Shown: positions 34,396 to 44,200, numbered from the stretch's first letter. The stretch is 64,000 nucleotides of DNA from Nocardioides renjunii (GCF_034661175.1 NZ_CP141058.1:1674001-1738000); one strand, 5' to 3'. Made by a program: numbers and translations. Notes: generated by a model not told the origin, from the sequence alone.

Positions 34396-35412
34396 ATGAG
34401 CCCTCGCCGGTGGGTGGTCGCCCTCGAACGCGCCTGGGACTCCACCCGCCTGCGGCGTGACCGCTCGAGCCCGCCGACGCACTTCCGGATCGAGCCCTAC
34501 ATCGGCCACGGCGGCCCCGACGGCGTGGTCGTGCGGGGCCGCGTCCTGGACAACCCGCCCGGCGCCGACGCGGTGGACGGCGAGGGCGTGGGTGCCGCCG
34601 TGCGCCGCACGCTCCAGCACTTCGCGACCCGCGAGCTGCCGGGCGTGCCGCTGCGGGTCACGGTGGCGGGCGCCGTGGCGGAGACCGTCACCGACGAGGA
34701 GGGCTACTTCCGGGTGCGGCTGGAGCCACCGCCGGGCGCCCTGACGAGCCCGTGGACGCCGGGCACGGTCGAGCTCGTCGGCGACTACCGGGGGACCACC
34801 GCGCCCGCGGCCGTCGTGCAGGTGAGGGTCCCGTCCGCCGAGGCACGCTTCGGCATCCTCTCCGACGTCGACGACACGATCCTGGAGACCGGCGTGCAGC
34901 GGGCGCTGCGCATGGTGCTGCGGACGCTGACCGGCTCGTCGCTGACCCGGACGCCGTTCCCCGGGGCGGTGGAGCTCTACCGGGACCTGGAGGCGGGCGT
35001 GAACCCGGTCTTCTACGTCTCGTCGAGCCCGTGGAACCTGCACGCCTTCCTGCTCGCCTTCCTCCGGCACCGCGGCTTCCCGCTGGGACCGGTGCTCCTG
35101 CGCGACCTCCTCGGGACCTGGGCGGGCCGCGAGCACAAGGACGACCGGATCCGGGAGGTGCTCGACCTCCACCCGCAGCTGTCCTTCGTCCTGCTCGGCG
35201 ACTCGGGCGAGCACGACCCGCAGATCTACGCCGAGACCGTGCGGGCCTACCCGGGCCGCATCCTCGCCGTCTACATCCGCGAGGTGCGCCTCGACCCCGG
35301 CGACGGCCGTGTCGAGATGGTCTCGGGCAGCTGGGGCTCGGAGGTGCCGTTCGTGCTCGCCGCCGACACCGACGCCGTACGCCGGCACGCGACGGGGCTC
35401 GGCCTGCTCTGA
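34396..35412 (+). CDS. App1-family phosphatase domain protein (DUF2183)
   Basis: A 338-residue protein. A beta-rich N-terminal domain (to about residue 145) precedes a HAD-like catalytic domain with DVDDT at 157-161, followed by YVSSSPWNLHAFLLAFLRH and LLGDSGEHDPQIYAE, the conserved blocks of App1-type phosphatases. Yeast App1 is a phosphatidate phosphatase; the bacterial substrate is not established. No transmembrane segment. Confidence 0.88.
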   Translation: MSPRRWVVALERAWDSTRLRRDRSSPPTHFRIEPYIGHGGPDGVVVRGRVLDNPPGADAVDGEGVGAAVRRTLQHFATRELPGVPLRVTVAGAVAETVTDEEGYFRVRLEPPPGALTSPWTPGTVELVGDYRGTTAPAAVVQVRVPSAEARFGILSDVDDTILETGVQRALRMVLRTLTGSSLTRTPFPGAVELYRDLEAGVNPVFYVSSSPWNLHAFLLAFLRHRGFPLGPVLLRDLLGTWAGREHKDDRIREVLDLHPQLSFVLLGDSGEHDPQIYAETVRAYPGRILAVYIREVRLDPGDGRVEMVSGSWGSEVPFVLAADTDAVRRHATGLGLL

Positions 35413-35441
35413 CCGGCTGCGGGCGAGGGGCCGAGGACCGC

Positions 35442-36095
35442 TCAGCGGCCGTCGTCGGGCACGACGAACCCGGACTCGTAGGCCCGGATGACCGCCTGCG
35501 TGCGGTCACGGACGCCCAGCTTGGCCAGCACGGCGGCGACGTGGGTCTTCACCGTCTCCAGGCCGAGGTGCAGCTCGACGGCGATCTCCGGGTTCGACAG
35601 GCCACGCGCCACCGCGCGGAGCACCTCGCCCTCCCTCGTCGAGAGCCTGGCCATGTCGGGGGCGCTCGGGACCGGTTGCCGCGACCGCTGGCGCACCAGG
35701 TCGCGCAACCTCGCCGGGAAGAGGAGGGTGTCCGGCTGCGCGGCCAGCCGCACCGCGGTAACGACGTCGTCGGCCGGGGCCCGCTTGAGCAGGTAGCCCC
35801 GGGCGCCGGCCAGCAGCGCGTCGTAGACGTGGTCGTCGTTCTCGAACGTCGTCAGCACGACGACCGCGGGCGGCCGGTCGGCCGCCATGATGGTGCGCGT
35901 CGCGCTGATGCCGTCGACCCGGGGCATCCGGATGTCCATGAGGACGACCTCGGGCCGCAGGCGGCGCACCTGCGAGACCGCCTCCGCGCCGTCCTCCGCC
36001 TCGCCGACGACCTCGATGTCGGACTCCGTGGACAGCGTGACGGAGATGCCGCGGCGGACCAGGGGCTCGTCGTCCACGAGCAGGACCCGCGTCAC
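35442..36095 (-). CDS. NarL-family response regulator
   Basis: A 217-residue regulator. The receiver domain has Asp8-Asp9 and the phosphoacceptor Asp54 in VLMDIRMP; the C-terminal LuxR-type helix-turn-helix reads LSTREGEVLRAVARGLSNPEIA. The GTG at 36095 overlaps the kinase stop (GTGA), so it is coupled to its sensor. Targets unknown. Confidence 0.94.
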   Translation of the reverse strand: MTRVLLVDDEPLVRRGISVTLSTESDIEVVGEAEDGAEAVSQVRRLRPEVVLMDIRMPRVDGISATRTIMAADRPPAVVVLTTFENDDHVYDALLAGARGYLLKRAPADDVVTAVRLAAQPDTLLFPARLRDLVRQRSRQPVPSAPDMARLSTREGEVLRAVARGLSNPEIAVELHLGLETVKTHVAAVLAKLGVRDRTQAVIRAYESGFVVPDDGR

Positions 36096-37255
36096 CGCGC
36101 GGCTCCGAGGGGCAGCACGACGTGCAGCCGCCAGCCGTCGTCGACCGGACCGGCGGTCGCGGTGCCGCCGATGGCCGCGGCCCGCTCCCGGATGCCGCGC
36201 AGTCCGTGCCCGCGCCGGCCGCCGGCGCGCGACGCGGCCGGCCCGGCGCCGTTGGTCACCTCGAGCGTGACGGCGCGGTCGCCCCGGTCGAGTCGCACGT
36301 GGCACGGCCCGGACCCGTGGCGCAGCACGTTGGACAGCGCCTCCTGCGTCACGCGGTAGAGCTCGCGCGAGACCACCTGCGGCAGCTCGACGGCCGGGGA
36401 CGGCACCTCGAGGGTCACGTCGAGGCCCGCGCGCCGGGCGGCGGCGACGAGGTCGGGGAGGGCGGTGAGGTCCGGGCTCGGGCGCCGCGGCACGTCCTCG
36501 ACCCGCAGCAGGCCGAGGACGTGGTCGAGCTCGCCGGCCGCCCGACGGGCCGCGCCCTCGATCGCGGCGAGCGCCTCCGCGACGAAGTCCGGGTCGGAGT
36601 GCTGGACGCGGGCGGCCGCGGCGGCCTGCACGGTGACCAGGCTCAGGGCGTGCCCGACGCTGTCGTGGATCTCGCGGGCGATCCGGTGGCGCTCACCCAG
36701 GTCCACGGCCTCGCGCTCCAGGCGGTCCACGCGCTCGCGCAGCGACGACCCGAGCAGCACCGGAGCCAGGCGTCGCAGGCCGGCCACCAGCAGCGCCGCG
36801 ACCACCGGGACGCCGAGGATGGCCGGCGCCAGCAGCCACGGGCTCCGCTCGAAGGCCACGACCGGCACCGCCGCCGCCCAGACGGCGAGCGCCGCCCCGG
36901 CCAGCGCGTGCGCGCACAGCCAGCCGACACTGCGCCAGCGGTCGTGCCAGTGCGCGGCGGCCTGCGGAGGCCCTCCGTCGAAGGTCACCAGGAGCATCGA
37001 CTCGGTCGCGACGCCCTCGATGCGGCGTACTGCGGGCACGGCGCCGACGACGACGAGGAGGAGCGCGCCCAGCAGGACCGCCGTGGTGACGATCGCCCAT
37101 CGCGGCACCCCCTCGGCGTCGACCAGGGGCGAGACGACGAAGCCGGCCAGCAGGGCGAACGCGAGCGCCAGCGCGGCGCCGAGCATCACGAACGCCAGCC
37201 CGAGGAACGCGGTGGGCCCCAGCGTGGCGGCAACGGCTCGGCGCGTCAGGCTCAC
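36092..37255 (-). CDS. Sensor histidine kinase (HisKA_3 type)
   Basis: A 387-residue kinase with two pairs of membrane helices (about 12-70 and 112-162), a coiled segment, the phosphoacceptor His197 in IAREIHDSVGHAL and a C-terminal HATPase domain (ELYRVTQEALSNVLRHG, GHGLRGIRERA). No extracellular sensor domain is large enough to bind a protein, so it may sense the membrane. Partner of the response regulator at 35442. Confidence 0.93.
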   Translation of the reverse strand: MSLTRRAVAATLGPTAFLGLAFVMLGAALALAFALLAGFVVSPLVDAEGVPRWAIVTTAVLLGALLLVVVGAVPAVRRIEGVATESMLLVTFDGGPPQAAAHWHDRWRSVGWLCAHALAGAALAVWAAAVPVVAFERSPWLLAPAILGVPVVAALLVAGLRRLAPVLLGSSLRERVDRLEREAVDLGERHRIAREIHDSVGHALSLVTVQAAAAARVQHSDPDFVAEALAAIEGAARRAAGELDHVLGLLRVEDVPRRPSPDLTALPDLVAAARRAGLDVTLEVPSPAVELPQVVSRELYRVTQEALSNVLRHGSGPCHVRLDRGDRAVTLEVTNGAGPAASRAGGRRGHGLRGIRERAAAIGGTATAGPVDDGWRLHVVLPLGAAR

Positions 37256-37363
37256 GGTCCCATCGTGTCAGGTCCGCGCGGCCCGCGGTCTCCCTCGCAC
37301 GGGGGAGCGGGACCCCTCACGAGCGGGGGGCGCCGGCCGCCGCTGCGGCGCGACGGTGGAGGC

Positions 37364-38614
37364 ATGGACACCACCACACCCCTCGCCCACCCAGACCTTC
37401 CAGCCCACCCAGCCCACCCGGCCCACTCCACCCACCCACCCGGCCCGTCGGACCCCCGCTCGCTCGGCCGGGCGCGGACCGCGGCCGCCGTCACCTCGGT
37501 CCTCGTCGCCGCGATCGGCGCGGCGTGGTTCGCCGGCGACACGCTCTGGTACTTCGCCGCGGACAGCGACCGCGGCAGCACCTCGCTGCTGGCGCTCGTG
37601 CCGAAACGGGTGGACGCGACGCTCGCCGTGCTCCTCGGGGCAGTCGGCCTCGTCGCCGCCCTCGCTGCCGGTGGGCGCTGGCTCGTCGGGGTGGCGGTCG
37701 TGCAGGTGGTGGCCTTCGTGCTGCTCGCCGGGGACGCGGGCGTGCTGCTGCTGCTCGCCTACCTGACGGCCCTGCTCTTCCCCTTCGCGCTCGTCGCGTG
37801 CCTGCTGTGGGGCGCGGCCCGGCACCGGTCGGCGCGGATCGGCCTCGGCATCCTGCTGGCCGTCGGCGGCGCCGCGGTCGTGGGCAGCGGCATCTTCGAC
37901 GGCGAGAGCCTGCGCTCCCTCGGGGACGGGCTCGGCACCGGCGTCCGCCGCCACCTCGCTCCGCACCTCGTGGTGACCCTCTTCGTCGGCCACGGCCTCC
38001 TCTGGGCCGCCATCGGGATCCGCGCGGCGAGGTCGGTGCGTCACGCCTGCGAGGCGTGCGGACGGCCCGGGAGCGGCCGGCTCCTGCTGCGCTGGCGCGT
38101 GCCGGTGACCCTCCTCGCCGCGGCGTGCGGCCTGCCGTACTTCCTGGTCCGGCTCACCTGGCTCACCGGTGACCCCTTCGGCGTCGACGGCCACGCAGTG
38201 GACGCGCAACCCGGACTGCAGCTGATGGGCTTCCTCCTCGGCCTCACCGGTCTCGTCGCGGCCGTCCTCACGATCGGGCTGCTCCGGCCGTGGGGACGCG
38301 TGTTCCCAGGGTGGATCCCCGTCGTCGGGCGCCGTGAGGTCCCGGTGCTGTTCCCCACGCTGGCGGCGGGCCTCGTCGGCGTCCTGATGACCGTGGCGGG
38401 TCGCTCGATGGTGCAGTCGCACCTCCACGAGGCCGCGACCGGCGGGGAGTCGCGCGCGCTCTACCTGTTCCTGCTGCCGCTGCCCGTCTGGGGGCCGGCC
38501 CTGCTGCTGGCTGCGGCGGCCTACCACCTCCAGCACCGCGGGCCGTGTGCTGGTTGCGGTCAGGGCGACGCGACGCTGAGCCCTCGCCGGAACTCGGGCG
38601 CAGCGCCCCTGTAG
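37364..38614 (+). CDS. Polytopic membrane protein with His-Pro-rich N-terminus
   Basis: A 416-residue protein with about nine predicted membrane helices and no family I recognise. Before the first helix is a repetitive PAHPAHPAHSTHPPGP segment. Two Cys pairs, HACEACGRPG in a mid loop and GPCAGCGQGD near the C-terminus, look like small metal-binding knuckles facing the cytoplasm. GGTGGAGGC precedes the ATG at 37364. Divergent from the two-component system, which may control it. Confidence 0.75.
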   Translation: MDTTTPLAHPDLPAHPAHPAHSTHPPGPSDPRSLGRARTAAAVTSVLVAAIGAAWFAGDTLWYFAADSDRGSTSLLALVPKRVDATLAVLLGAVGLVAALAAGGRWLVGVAVVQVVAFVLLAGDAGVLLLLAYLTALLFPFALVACLLWGAARHRSARIGLGILLAVGGAAVVGSGIFDGESLRSLGDGLGTGVRRHLAPHLVVTLFVGHGLLWAAIGIRAARSVRHACEACGRPGSGRLLLRWRVPVTLLAAACGLPYFLVRLTWLTGDPFGVDGHAVDAQPGLQLMGFLLGLTGLVAAVLTIGLLRPWGRVFPGWIPVVGRREVPVLFPTLAAGLVGVLMTVAGRSMVQSHLHEAATGGESRALYLFLLPLPVWGPALLLAAAAYHLQHRGPCAGCGQGDATLSPRRNSGAAPL

Positions 38615-38646
38615 CGAACGCGCCCGGTGACGCCGTCACGCTGGTC

Positions 38647-38652
38647 TACGCT
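38647..38652 (+). promoter_or_regulatory. -10 element of the second GAF-ANTAR gene (leaderless)
   Basis: TACGCT lies 6 bases before the GTG at 38659 and decides between that start and an in-frame GTG at 38653. Confidence 0.5.
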
Positions 38653-38658
38653 GTGCCG

Positions 38659-39342
38659 GTGACTGAAGAGGATCGACTCATCGAGGCGTCGCGCCAGCTG
38701 GCCGCCGCCCTGCGCCCGGGCGACCTCGACACCACCCTGGCCAACATCACGGCCGCGGCGGTCGACGTGCTCCCGGACGTCCAGTGGAGCAGCCTGACGA
38801 TCCGGCACGCCGACGGCCGCCTCGAGACCGTGGCCCCGACCCACAACGTCCTCCTGGACGTCGACGCCGCGCAGTACGAGCTGCGGGAGGGGCCCTGCTA
38901 CGAGGCGGCCACCGACACGGTCCACGTGACGTCCCCGGACCTGGCGGCCGACGAGCGGTTCCCCCGCTACGCGCCGGTGGCCCTGGAGGCCGGCATCCGG
39001 GCCCAGGCGGGCATCCGGCTCTTCGACGCGCCGGACTCCAACGGCGCGCTCAACCTCTACTCCGCGACGGTCGGTGCCTTCGCCGACCTGGAGATCCTCT
39101 CCCAGCTCTTCGCGCACCAGTCCGCCGTCGCGCTCGACTACGCCCGGCAGATCGACCAGCTGCAGGAGGCCGTCTCGACCCGGCAGCTCATCGGGCAGGC
39201 GGTCGGCATGGTGCGGGAGCGCTACACCCTGGACGAGGCGCGGGCGTTCGGCTTCCTGACGCGCCTCTCGAGCCACGAGAACGTCAAGCTGCGCACCGTC
39301 GCCGAGCGGATGCTGCAGGCGCACGACGCCACCCGCTCCTAG
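38659..39342 (+). CDS. GAF and ANTAR domain protein (second copy)
   Basis: A 227-residue regulator with a GAF domain (about 10-155) and a C-terminal ANTAR domain (STRQLIGQAVGMVRERYTLD and following) predicted to bind hairpins in RNA. It is only distantly similar to the protein at 5066, so the two probably sense different signals. It starts 44 bp after the membrane protein gene and HU follows. Confidence 0.88.
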   Translation: MTEEDRLIEASRQLAAALRPGDLDTTLANITAAAVDVLPDVQWSSLTIRHADGRLETVAPTHNVLLDVDAAQYELREGPCYEAATDTVHVTSPDLAADERFPRYAPVALEAGIRAQAGIRLFDAPDSNGALNLYSATVGAFADLEILSQLFAHQSAVALDYARQIDQLQEAVSTRQLIGQAVGMVRERYTLDEARAFGFLTRLSSHENVKLRTVAERMLQAHDATRS

Positions 39343-39471
39343 GTCTGCCGATGCACCCTCGCGCTCCCTCGCTGGGCGCCGGACCTCGCATCCGCCGGTC
39401 GCCGGCGCGGCGTGACGGGATGCCCGGCCCTAGGGTGAGTCCTGTTGTCAACCACGATCAAGGGAGAACAG

Positions 39472-39747
39472 ATGAACAAGCGTGAGCTCGCCGATGCCGT
39501 CGCCGAGAGCACCGGGCTGTCCAGGTCGCAGGCGGAGGGCGCCGTCGAGGCGGTCGCCGAGGCGATCTCCAAGGCCCTCGCCGCCGGTGACAAGGTGACG
39601 GTTCCCGGCTTCGGCACGTTCGACGTGCGCGAGCGCGCCGCCCGCACGGGCCGCAACCCGCAGACCGGCGAGTCGATGGACATCGCGGCCTCGAGGAGCG
39701 CCGGGTTCAAGCCGGCCACGGCCCTCAAGCAGGCGCTCAACGGCTGA
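39472..39747 (+). CDS. HU family DNA-binding protein
   Basis: A 91-residue histone-like protein that bends and compacts DNA. It begins MNKRELADAVAESTGLSRSQ and carries the beta-arm consensus VTVPGFGTFDVRERAARTGRNP. Length is standard; the Lys-rich tail of mycobacterial HupB is absent. AAGGGAGA precedes the ATG at 39472, and TAGGGT at 39431-39436 is a possible -10. Followed by a strong terminator. Confidence 0.95.
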   Translation: MNKRELADAVAESTGLSRSQAEGAVEAVAEAISKALAAGDKVTVPGFGTFDVRERAARTGRNPQTGESMDIAASRSAGFKPATALKQALNG

Positions 39748-39759
39748 CCTGAACGGTCG

Positions 39760-39791
39760 GGTCGGGGGCCGCCTCACGGCGGCCCCCGACC
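39760..39791 (+). terminator. Rho-independent terminator of HU
   Basis: A perfect 14-bp stem (GGTCGGGGGCCGCC / GGCGGCCCCCGACC) with a TCAC loop is followed by TTT. The clearest terminator in the window. Confidence 0.9.
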
Positions 39792-39986
39792 TTTGTCCAT
39801 CCACGGGCGTGCGCCAGCGATCGGCCCCCTCCGGCCCCGGCTTCGCTGCCGTTCGGCGCGTCTGACCCCTCGGTCCCAGCCCTTCGGGTGACCCCCGGGG
39901 CGAGCGACTTGTCACCTGATCTGGACCTGTGGCAACTTCTCTCCACCTGGCTCGCTGGAGACCACGGCGAGCACCCCTTGCTGCAC

Positions 39987-39994
39987 GAGAGGAG
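39987..39994 (+). promoter_or_regulatory. Ribosome-binding site deciding the sigma factor start
   Basis: GAGAGGAG lies 8 bases before the GTG at 40003. It would overlap the alternative GTG at 39994, which is therefore rejected as the start. Confidence 0.65.
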
Positions 39995-40002
39995 TGACCG
40001 CC

Positions 40003-40908
40003 GTGGTCTCCGTGTCCGTCGTCCCCGAGCACCCTGTGCACGCCATGGCCCCCACCGGGCGCAGTGAGCGCCAGCACCGCACCGAGTCCATCGTGTCCCA
40101 CCTGCGGCTGGTCGAGCCGAGCTCGTCCGACTCGCTCGACCTGACCCGCCAGCTCATCGAGAGCAACACCCGAGTGGCCCGCTCGATCGCCTCCCGCTAC
40201 AAGAACCGCGGCATCGACCTGGACGACCTCGAGCAGGTCGCACTGCTCGGGCTCACCAAGGCCGCGCACCGATTCGACCCCACTGCCGGCCACGACTTCA
40301 TGGCCTTCGCCGTCCCCACCATCCGCGGGGAGATTCGCCGCTGGTTCCGTGACCACGGCTGGACGATCCGCCCGCCCCGCCGTGTCCAGGAGCTCCAGGC
40401 CCGCATCATGAAGGCGCAGGGCGAGCTCGAGCAGGCGCTCGGTCGCTCGCCCCGGCCCAGCGAGATCGCCGCGCACCTCGGTGAGGACCTCGACGCCGTG
40501 GTGGAGGCGCTTTCGGCGGACGGCTTCTTCACGCCCACGTCGCTGGACGCGGCGGTCGGCGACGGCTCGTCCGGCCTCGCCGACCTGCTCGGCGAGGAGG
40601 ACCCGGCGATGCGCTCCGCCGAGGCGCGGGCGGTGCTCGAGCCGCTGCTCGCCGCCCTGTCCGACCGCGACCGGTCGGTCCTGCGCCTGCGGTTCTACGA
40701 GCAGCGGACCCAGCAGGAGATCGCCGAGGCGTTCGGCATCACGCAGGCCCAGGTGTCGCGCATCCTGGCGCGGATCCTGGCCGAGCTCCGCGCCCGGCTG
40801 GCTGACCCCGGGGCCGACCCGGCGGCAGGCCCGCCGGCAGGCCAGGCTCCAGGCGGGTGCTCCACCCGCTGCGTGACCTACGCGTCGCCGGTCACCCGAG
40901 CAGGCTAG
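40003..40908 (+). CDS. SigB/SigF-family RNA polymerase sigma factor
   Basis: A 301-residue group 3 sigma factor. Region 2 is seen at SNTRVARSIASRYKNRGIDL and FMAFAVPTIRGEIRRWFRDH, region 3 follows PPRRVQELQ, and region 4 ends with TQQEIAEAFGITQAQVSRIL. Such factors control general stress responses and are usually held by an RsbW-like anti-sigma factor; none is encoded nearby, so control must be distant. A Pro/Ala/Gly-rich tail of about 35 residues is extra. Confidence 0.92.
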   Translation: MVSVSVVPEHPVHAMAPTGRSERQHRTESIVSHLRLVEPSSSDSLDLTRQLIESNTRVARSIASRYKNRGIDLDDLEQVALLGLTKAAHRFDPTAGHDFMAFAVPTIRGEIRRWFRDHGWTIRPPRRVQELQARIMKAQGELEQALGRSPRPSEIAAHLGEDLDAVVEALSADGFFTPTSLDAAVGDGSSGLADLLGEEDPAMRSAEARAVLEPLLAALSDRDRSVLRLRFYEQRTQQEIAEAFGITQAQVSRILARILAELRARLADPGADPAAGPPAGQAPGGCSTRCVTYASPVTRAG

Positions 40909-40917
40909 ACACCACGC

Positions 40918-40956
40918 GAGCCGCCACCGGGCCCGGCAAGGCCCCGGTGGCGGCTC
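40918..40956 (+). terminator. Terminator hairpin after the sigma factor gene
   Basis: GAGCCGCCACCGG-GCC pairs with GGCCCCGGTGGCGGCTC across a CGGCAA loop: a stem of about 16 bp with one bulged base, 9 bp after the stop. No T tract. Confidence 0.75.
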
Positions 40957-41045
40957 GTGCTGTCCTGGCGCCGTCGCGCGTGCCTTCTGGTGCGCCGCCG
41001 AAGGGGTTTTGCACGGATGTCGTGAAAAGTGCCGGTGCTTATGTG

Positions 41046-41075
41046 TTGACGTCGACGAATCGGCGTCCCTAGTGT
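41046..41075 (+). promoter_or_regulatory. Promoter of the giant secreted protein gene
   Basis: TTGACG (41046-41051) and TAGTGT (41070-41075) are separated by 18 bases, in an AT-richer patch than the surroundings. The start codon is about 220 bases downstream. Confidence 0.6.
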
Positions 41076-41088
41076 GACGTACATCACG
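41073..41088. promoter_or_regulatory. Crp-type binding site at the giant gene promoter
   Basis: TGTGA-CGTACA-TCACG, 9 of 10 to the Crp consensus. It overlaps the end of the -10 hexamer and the expected transcription start, so a bound protein would repress. The same half-sites occur at 14654-14669 in the arabinoxylan operator region. Confidence 0.55.
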
Positions 41089-41299
41089 GTGACCGCCCGT
41101 CGCCGTCTCGGGGCAAGAAGGGCGTCGTCGCCATGGCACGAGAAGTCAGGCCGTCAGGTCGAGACCGCCGAGGACCGGCCGGCGCCCGCAGGAGCCGGCG
41201 CCGGCCCGCAGGTGCCCTTACGTCCGCCTGCCCCACCGTCATCCCACCGTGCCCGACCGCGACACGGACCCCCGCTCGGTCACCAGAAGGCAGGACAGC

Positions 41300-44200
41300 A
41301 TGAGCATCCTCCGCACCTCGGCAGCACGCGTCCGGACGTCACTCGCAGGGCTGGTGGCGGTGGCGGTGGCGAGCGGTGGCGTGGCCGTCGCCCCTGCCGC
41401 CGCCGAACCGGAGGCGCCCGACGTCGCGGCGGCGGGAACCGCGGCCGGCGCTGGAGCCGCCCGGTCCGCCGCCCTGGCGGTGCCGACCTACGACGTCCTC
41501 GTCTTCAGCAAGACCACCGGCTTCCGCCACGGATCGATCGGTGCCGGCATCCGCTCGATCAAGAGGCTCGGCGCCCAGTACGGCTTCACCGTCGACGCCA
41601 CCGAGGACGCCGGGCAGTTCACCGCCGCCAACCTCGCGCAGTACGAGGCGGTCGTCTGGCTCTCGACGACCAGCGACGTGCTCGACGCCGCCCAGCAGGC
41701 GGCGTTCGAGGACTACATCCAGGCCGGTGGCGGCTACGTCGGCGTCCACGCGGCCTCCGACACCGAGTACACCTGGCCCTGGTACGGCGACCTCGTCGGC
41801 GCCTACTTCCAGAGCCACCCGGCCGGCACCCCCACCGCCACGATCGACGTGGAGGACACCACCACGGCCTCCTCCTGCGCGTTGCCGGCGCGCTGGGAGC
41901 GCACCGACGAGTGGTACAACTTCCAGGGCCCGGACAACCCGGTGGTCAACGGCGGTGGCACCGACTACAGCCCCCGGACCAACGGCAACATCAACGTGAT
42001 CGCGACGCTCGACGAGTCCACCTACGTCGAGAACGACGGCAACGGCACCGACGACGACCACCCGATCGCGTGGTACCAGGAGTTCGACGGCGGCCGCAGC
42101 TTCTACACCGGCGGCGGCCACACGGACGCGTCCTTCTCCGAGCCGCTGTTCCGCCTGCACCTCCTCGGCGGCATCCAGTACGCCGCCGGCCAGGAGCCCG
42201 ACGCGTGCACGGCCGTGCCTCCCACGGACGCGTCGTTCGAGCAGGTCACCCTCGCCAAGGGCGTCGACAAGGTCGGCGAGCCGATGAGCATCTCGGTGCT
42301 GCCCGACGGGCGGGTCCTGCACAACGCCCGCGACGGCCGGATCTTCCTGACCGACCTCGAGGGCAACACGACCCTCCTGCACGACGTCCCGATCTACTCC
42401 CACGACGAGGACGGGCTGCAGAGCCTCACGGTGAGCCCGACCTTCGAGGACGACGGCTGGGTCTACCTCTACTACGCCCCGCCGCTGGCGACGCCGACCG
42501 GTGACGCCCCCAACGACGGCACCGCCGCGCAGTTCGCCACCTGGCAGGGCTACAACGTCCTGACCCGGATGAAGATGGTCGACGACGACCTCGTGCCCTC
42601 GACCGAGCAGGAGCTGCTGCGGGTCGAGGCCGACCGGGGGATCTGCTGCCACGCCGGTGGGGCCATCGACTTCGACGCCGACGGCAACCTCTACCTGTCC
42701 ACCGGCGACGACTCGAACCCGTTCGCCTCGGACGGCTACGCGCCGCTCGACGAGCGAGCCACCCGCAACCCGGCGTACGACGCACAGCGCAGCGCAGCCA
42801 ACACCAACGACCTGCGCGGCAAGCTGCTGCGCATCACCCCCGACCCGACCGCGGCGTCGTACTCGATCCCGGAGGGCAACCTCTTCGACGAGTCGGCCGG
42901 CACCGGGGACCGGACGCGCCCGGAGATCTACGCGATGGGCTTCCGCAACCCGTTCCGGATGACCGTCGACAAGCGGACCGGCTACGTCTACCTCGGCGAG
43001 TACGGCCCGGACGCCGGTGGCGCCAACCCCAACCGCGGCCCCGGCGGCATCGTGGAGTTCAACCAGGTCCGCGAGGCGGGCAACTTCGGCTGGCCCTACT
43101 GCACGGGCAGCAACACCCCGGCCGAGACCTACAACGACTGGGACTTCGCGACCAACACCACCGGCCCCAAGTTCGACTGCACGGCGCCGGTCAACAACAG
43201 CCCGCGCAACACCGGCCTGACCAACCTGCCGCCGGCCCAGCCCGCGTGGATCAAGTACGACGGCGGCAACGTCACCTACGGCGGCGTCACCACCAACGAG
43301 TTCGGCGGCGGCGGCGAGGGCCCGATGGCCGGCCCGGTCTACAACTACGACCCCGACCTCGAGTCCGACGTGAAGTTCCCCGTGTACTTCGACAACCACT
43401 TCTTCGCCGGTGAGTGGACGCGCGGCTGGATCCGCGACGTCGCGATGGACGCCGAGGGCGACGTGGTGGGCATCGACCCCTTCTTCGAGTCCTCGACGCT
43501 CTACGCCGCCATGGACATGGAGTTCGGCCCCGACGGCTCGCTCTACGTCCTCGACTACGGCAACGGCGGCTACTTCACCGGCAACGAGAACTCGGCCGTC
43601 TACAAGATCAACGCCATCAACGAGGGCGCCCGCTCGCCGTCGGCGTCCGCCACCGCCACGCCCAGCTCGGGAGTGGCCCCGCTGACGGTGCAGTTCTCGA
43701 GCGCCGGGTCGCGCGACCCCGACGAGGGCGACTCGATCGTCGGCTACGCCTGGGACTTCCAGAACGACGGCACGGTCGACTCCACGCAGCCCGACCCGAC
43801 GTTCACCTACACCGCCAACGGCGTCTACGACGCCCGCCTCACGGTGACCGACGAGACCGGCCGGACCGGCGTGGCCACGGCGGTCGTCACCGTCGGCAAC
43901 ACGCGGCCGACGGTCGAGATCGACCTGCCGCCCGACGGCGGGTTCTTCGAGTTCGGCGACTCCGTGCGGGTCAAGGTCACGGTGACCGACCCCGAGGACG
44001 GGACCGTCGACTGCTCCAAGGTCGAGATCGACTACATCCTCGGCCACGACTCGCACGGGCACCCGCTCAGCTCGCGCACCGGGTGCGACGTCGTCCTGCC
44101 GACCGTGCAGGACCAGGGCCACGACGCCTCGGCCGACATCTTCGGGGTGATCAACGCCAGCTACACCGACGGCGGCGCCGGGAGCATCCCCGCGCTCATC

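Larger units (their letters stand above)
40957..41299 (+). other. Long regulatory leader of the giant secreted protein
   Basis: Part of a 391-bp gene-free interval. It holds the promoter at 41046-41075, a Crp-type box at 41073-41088 and an untranslated leader of roughly 215 bases. The leader is GC-rich with GCCGGCGCC-type self-complementary pieces near 41181-41206, but I see no recognised riboswitch. Confidence 0.5.

Noticed and set aside
39994..40002. GTG at 39994 as start of the sigma factor
   Set aside because: It overlaps the GAGAGGAG ribosome-binding site, which is spaced correctly for the GTG at 40003.
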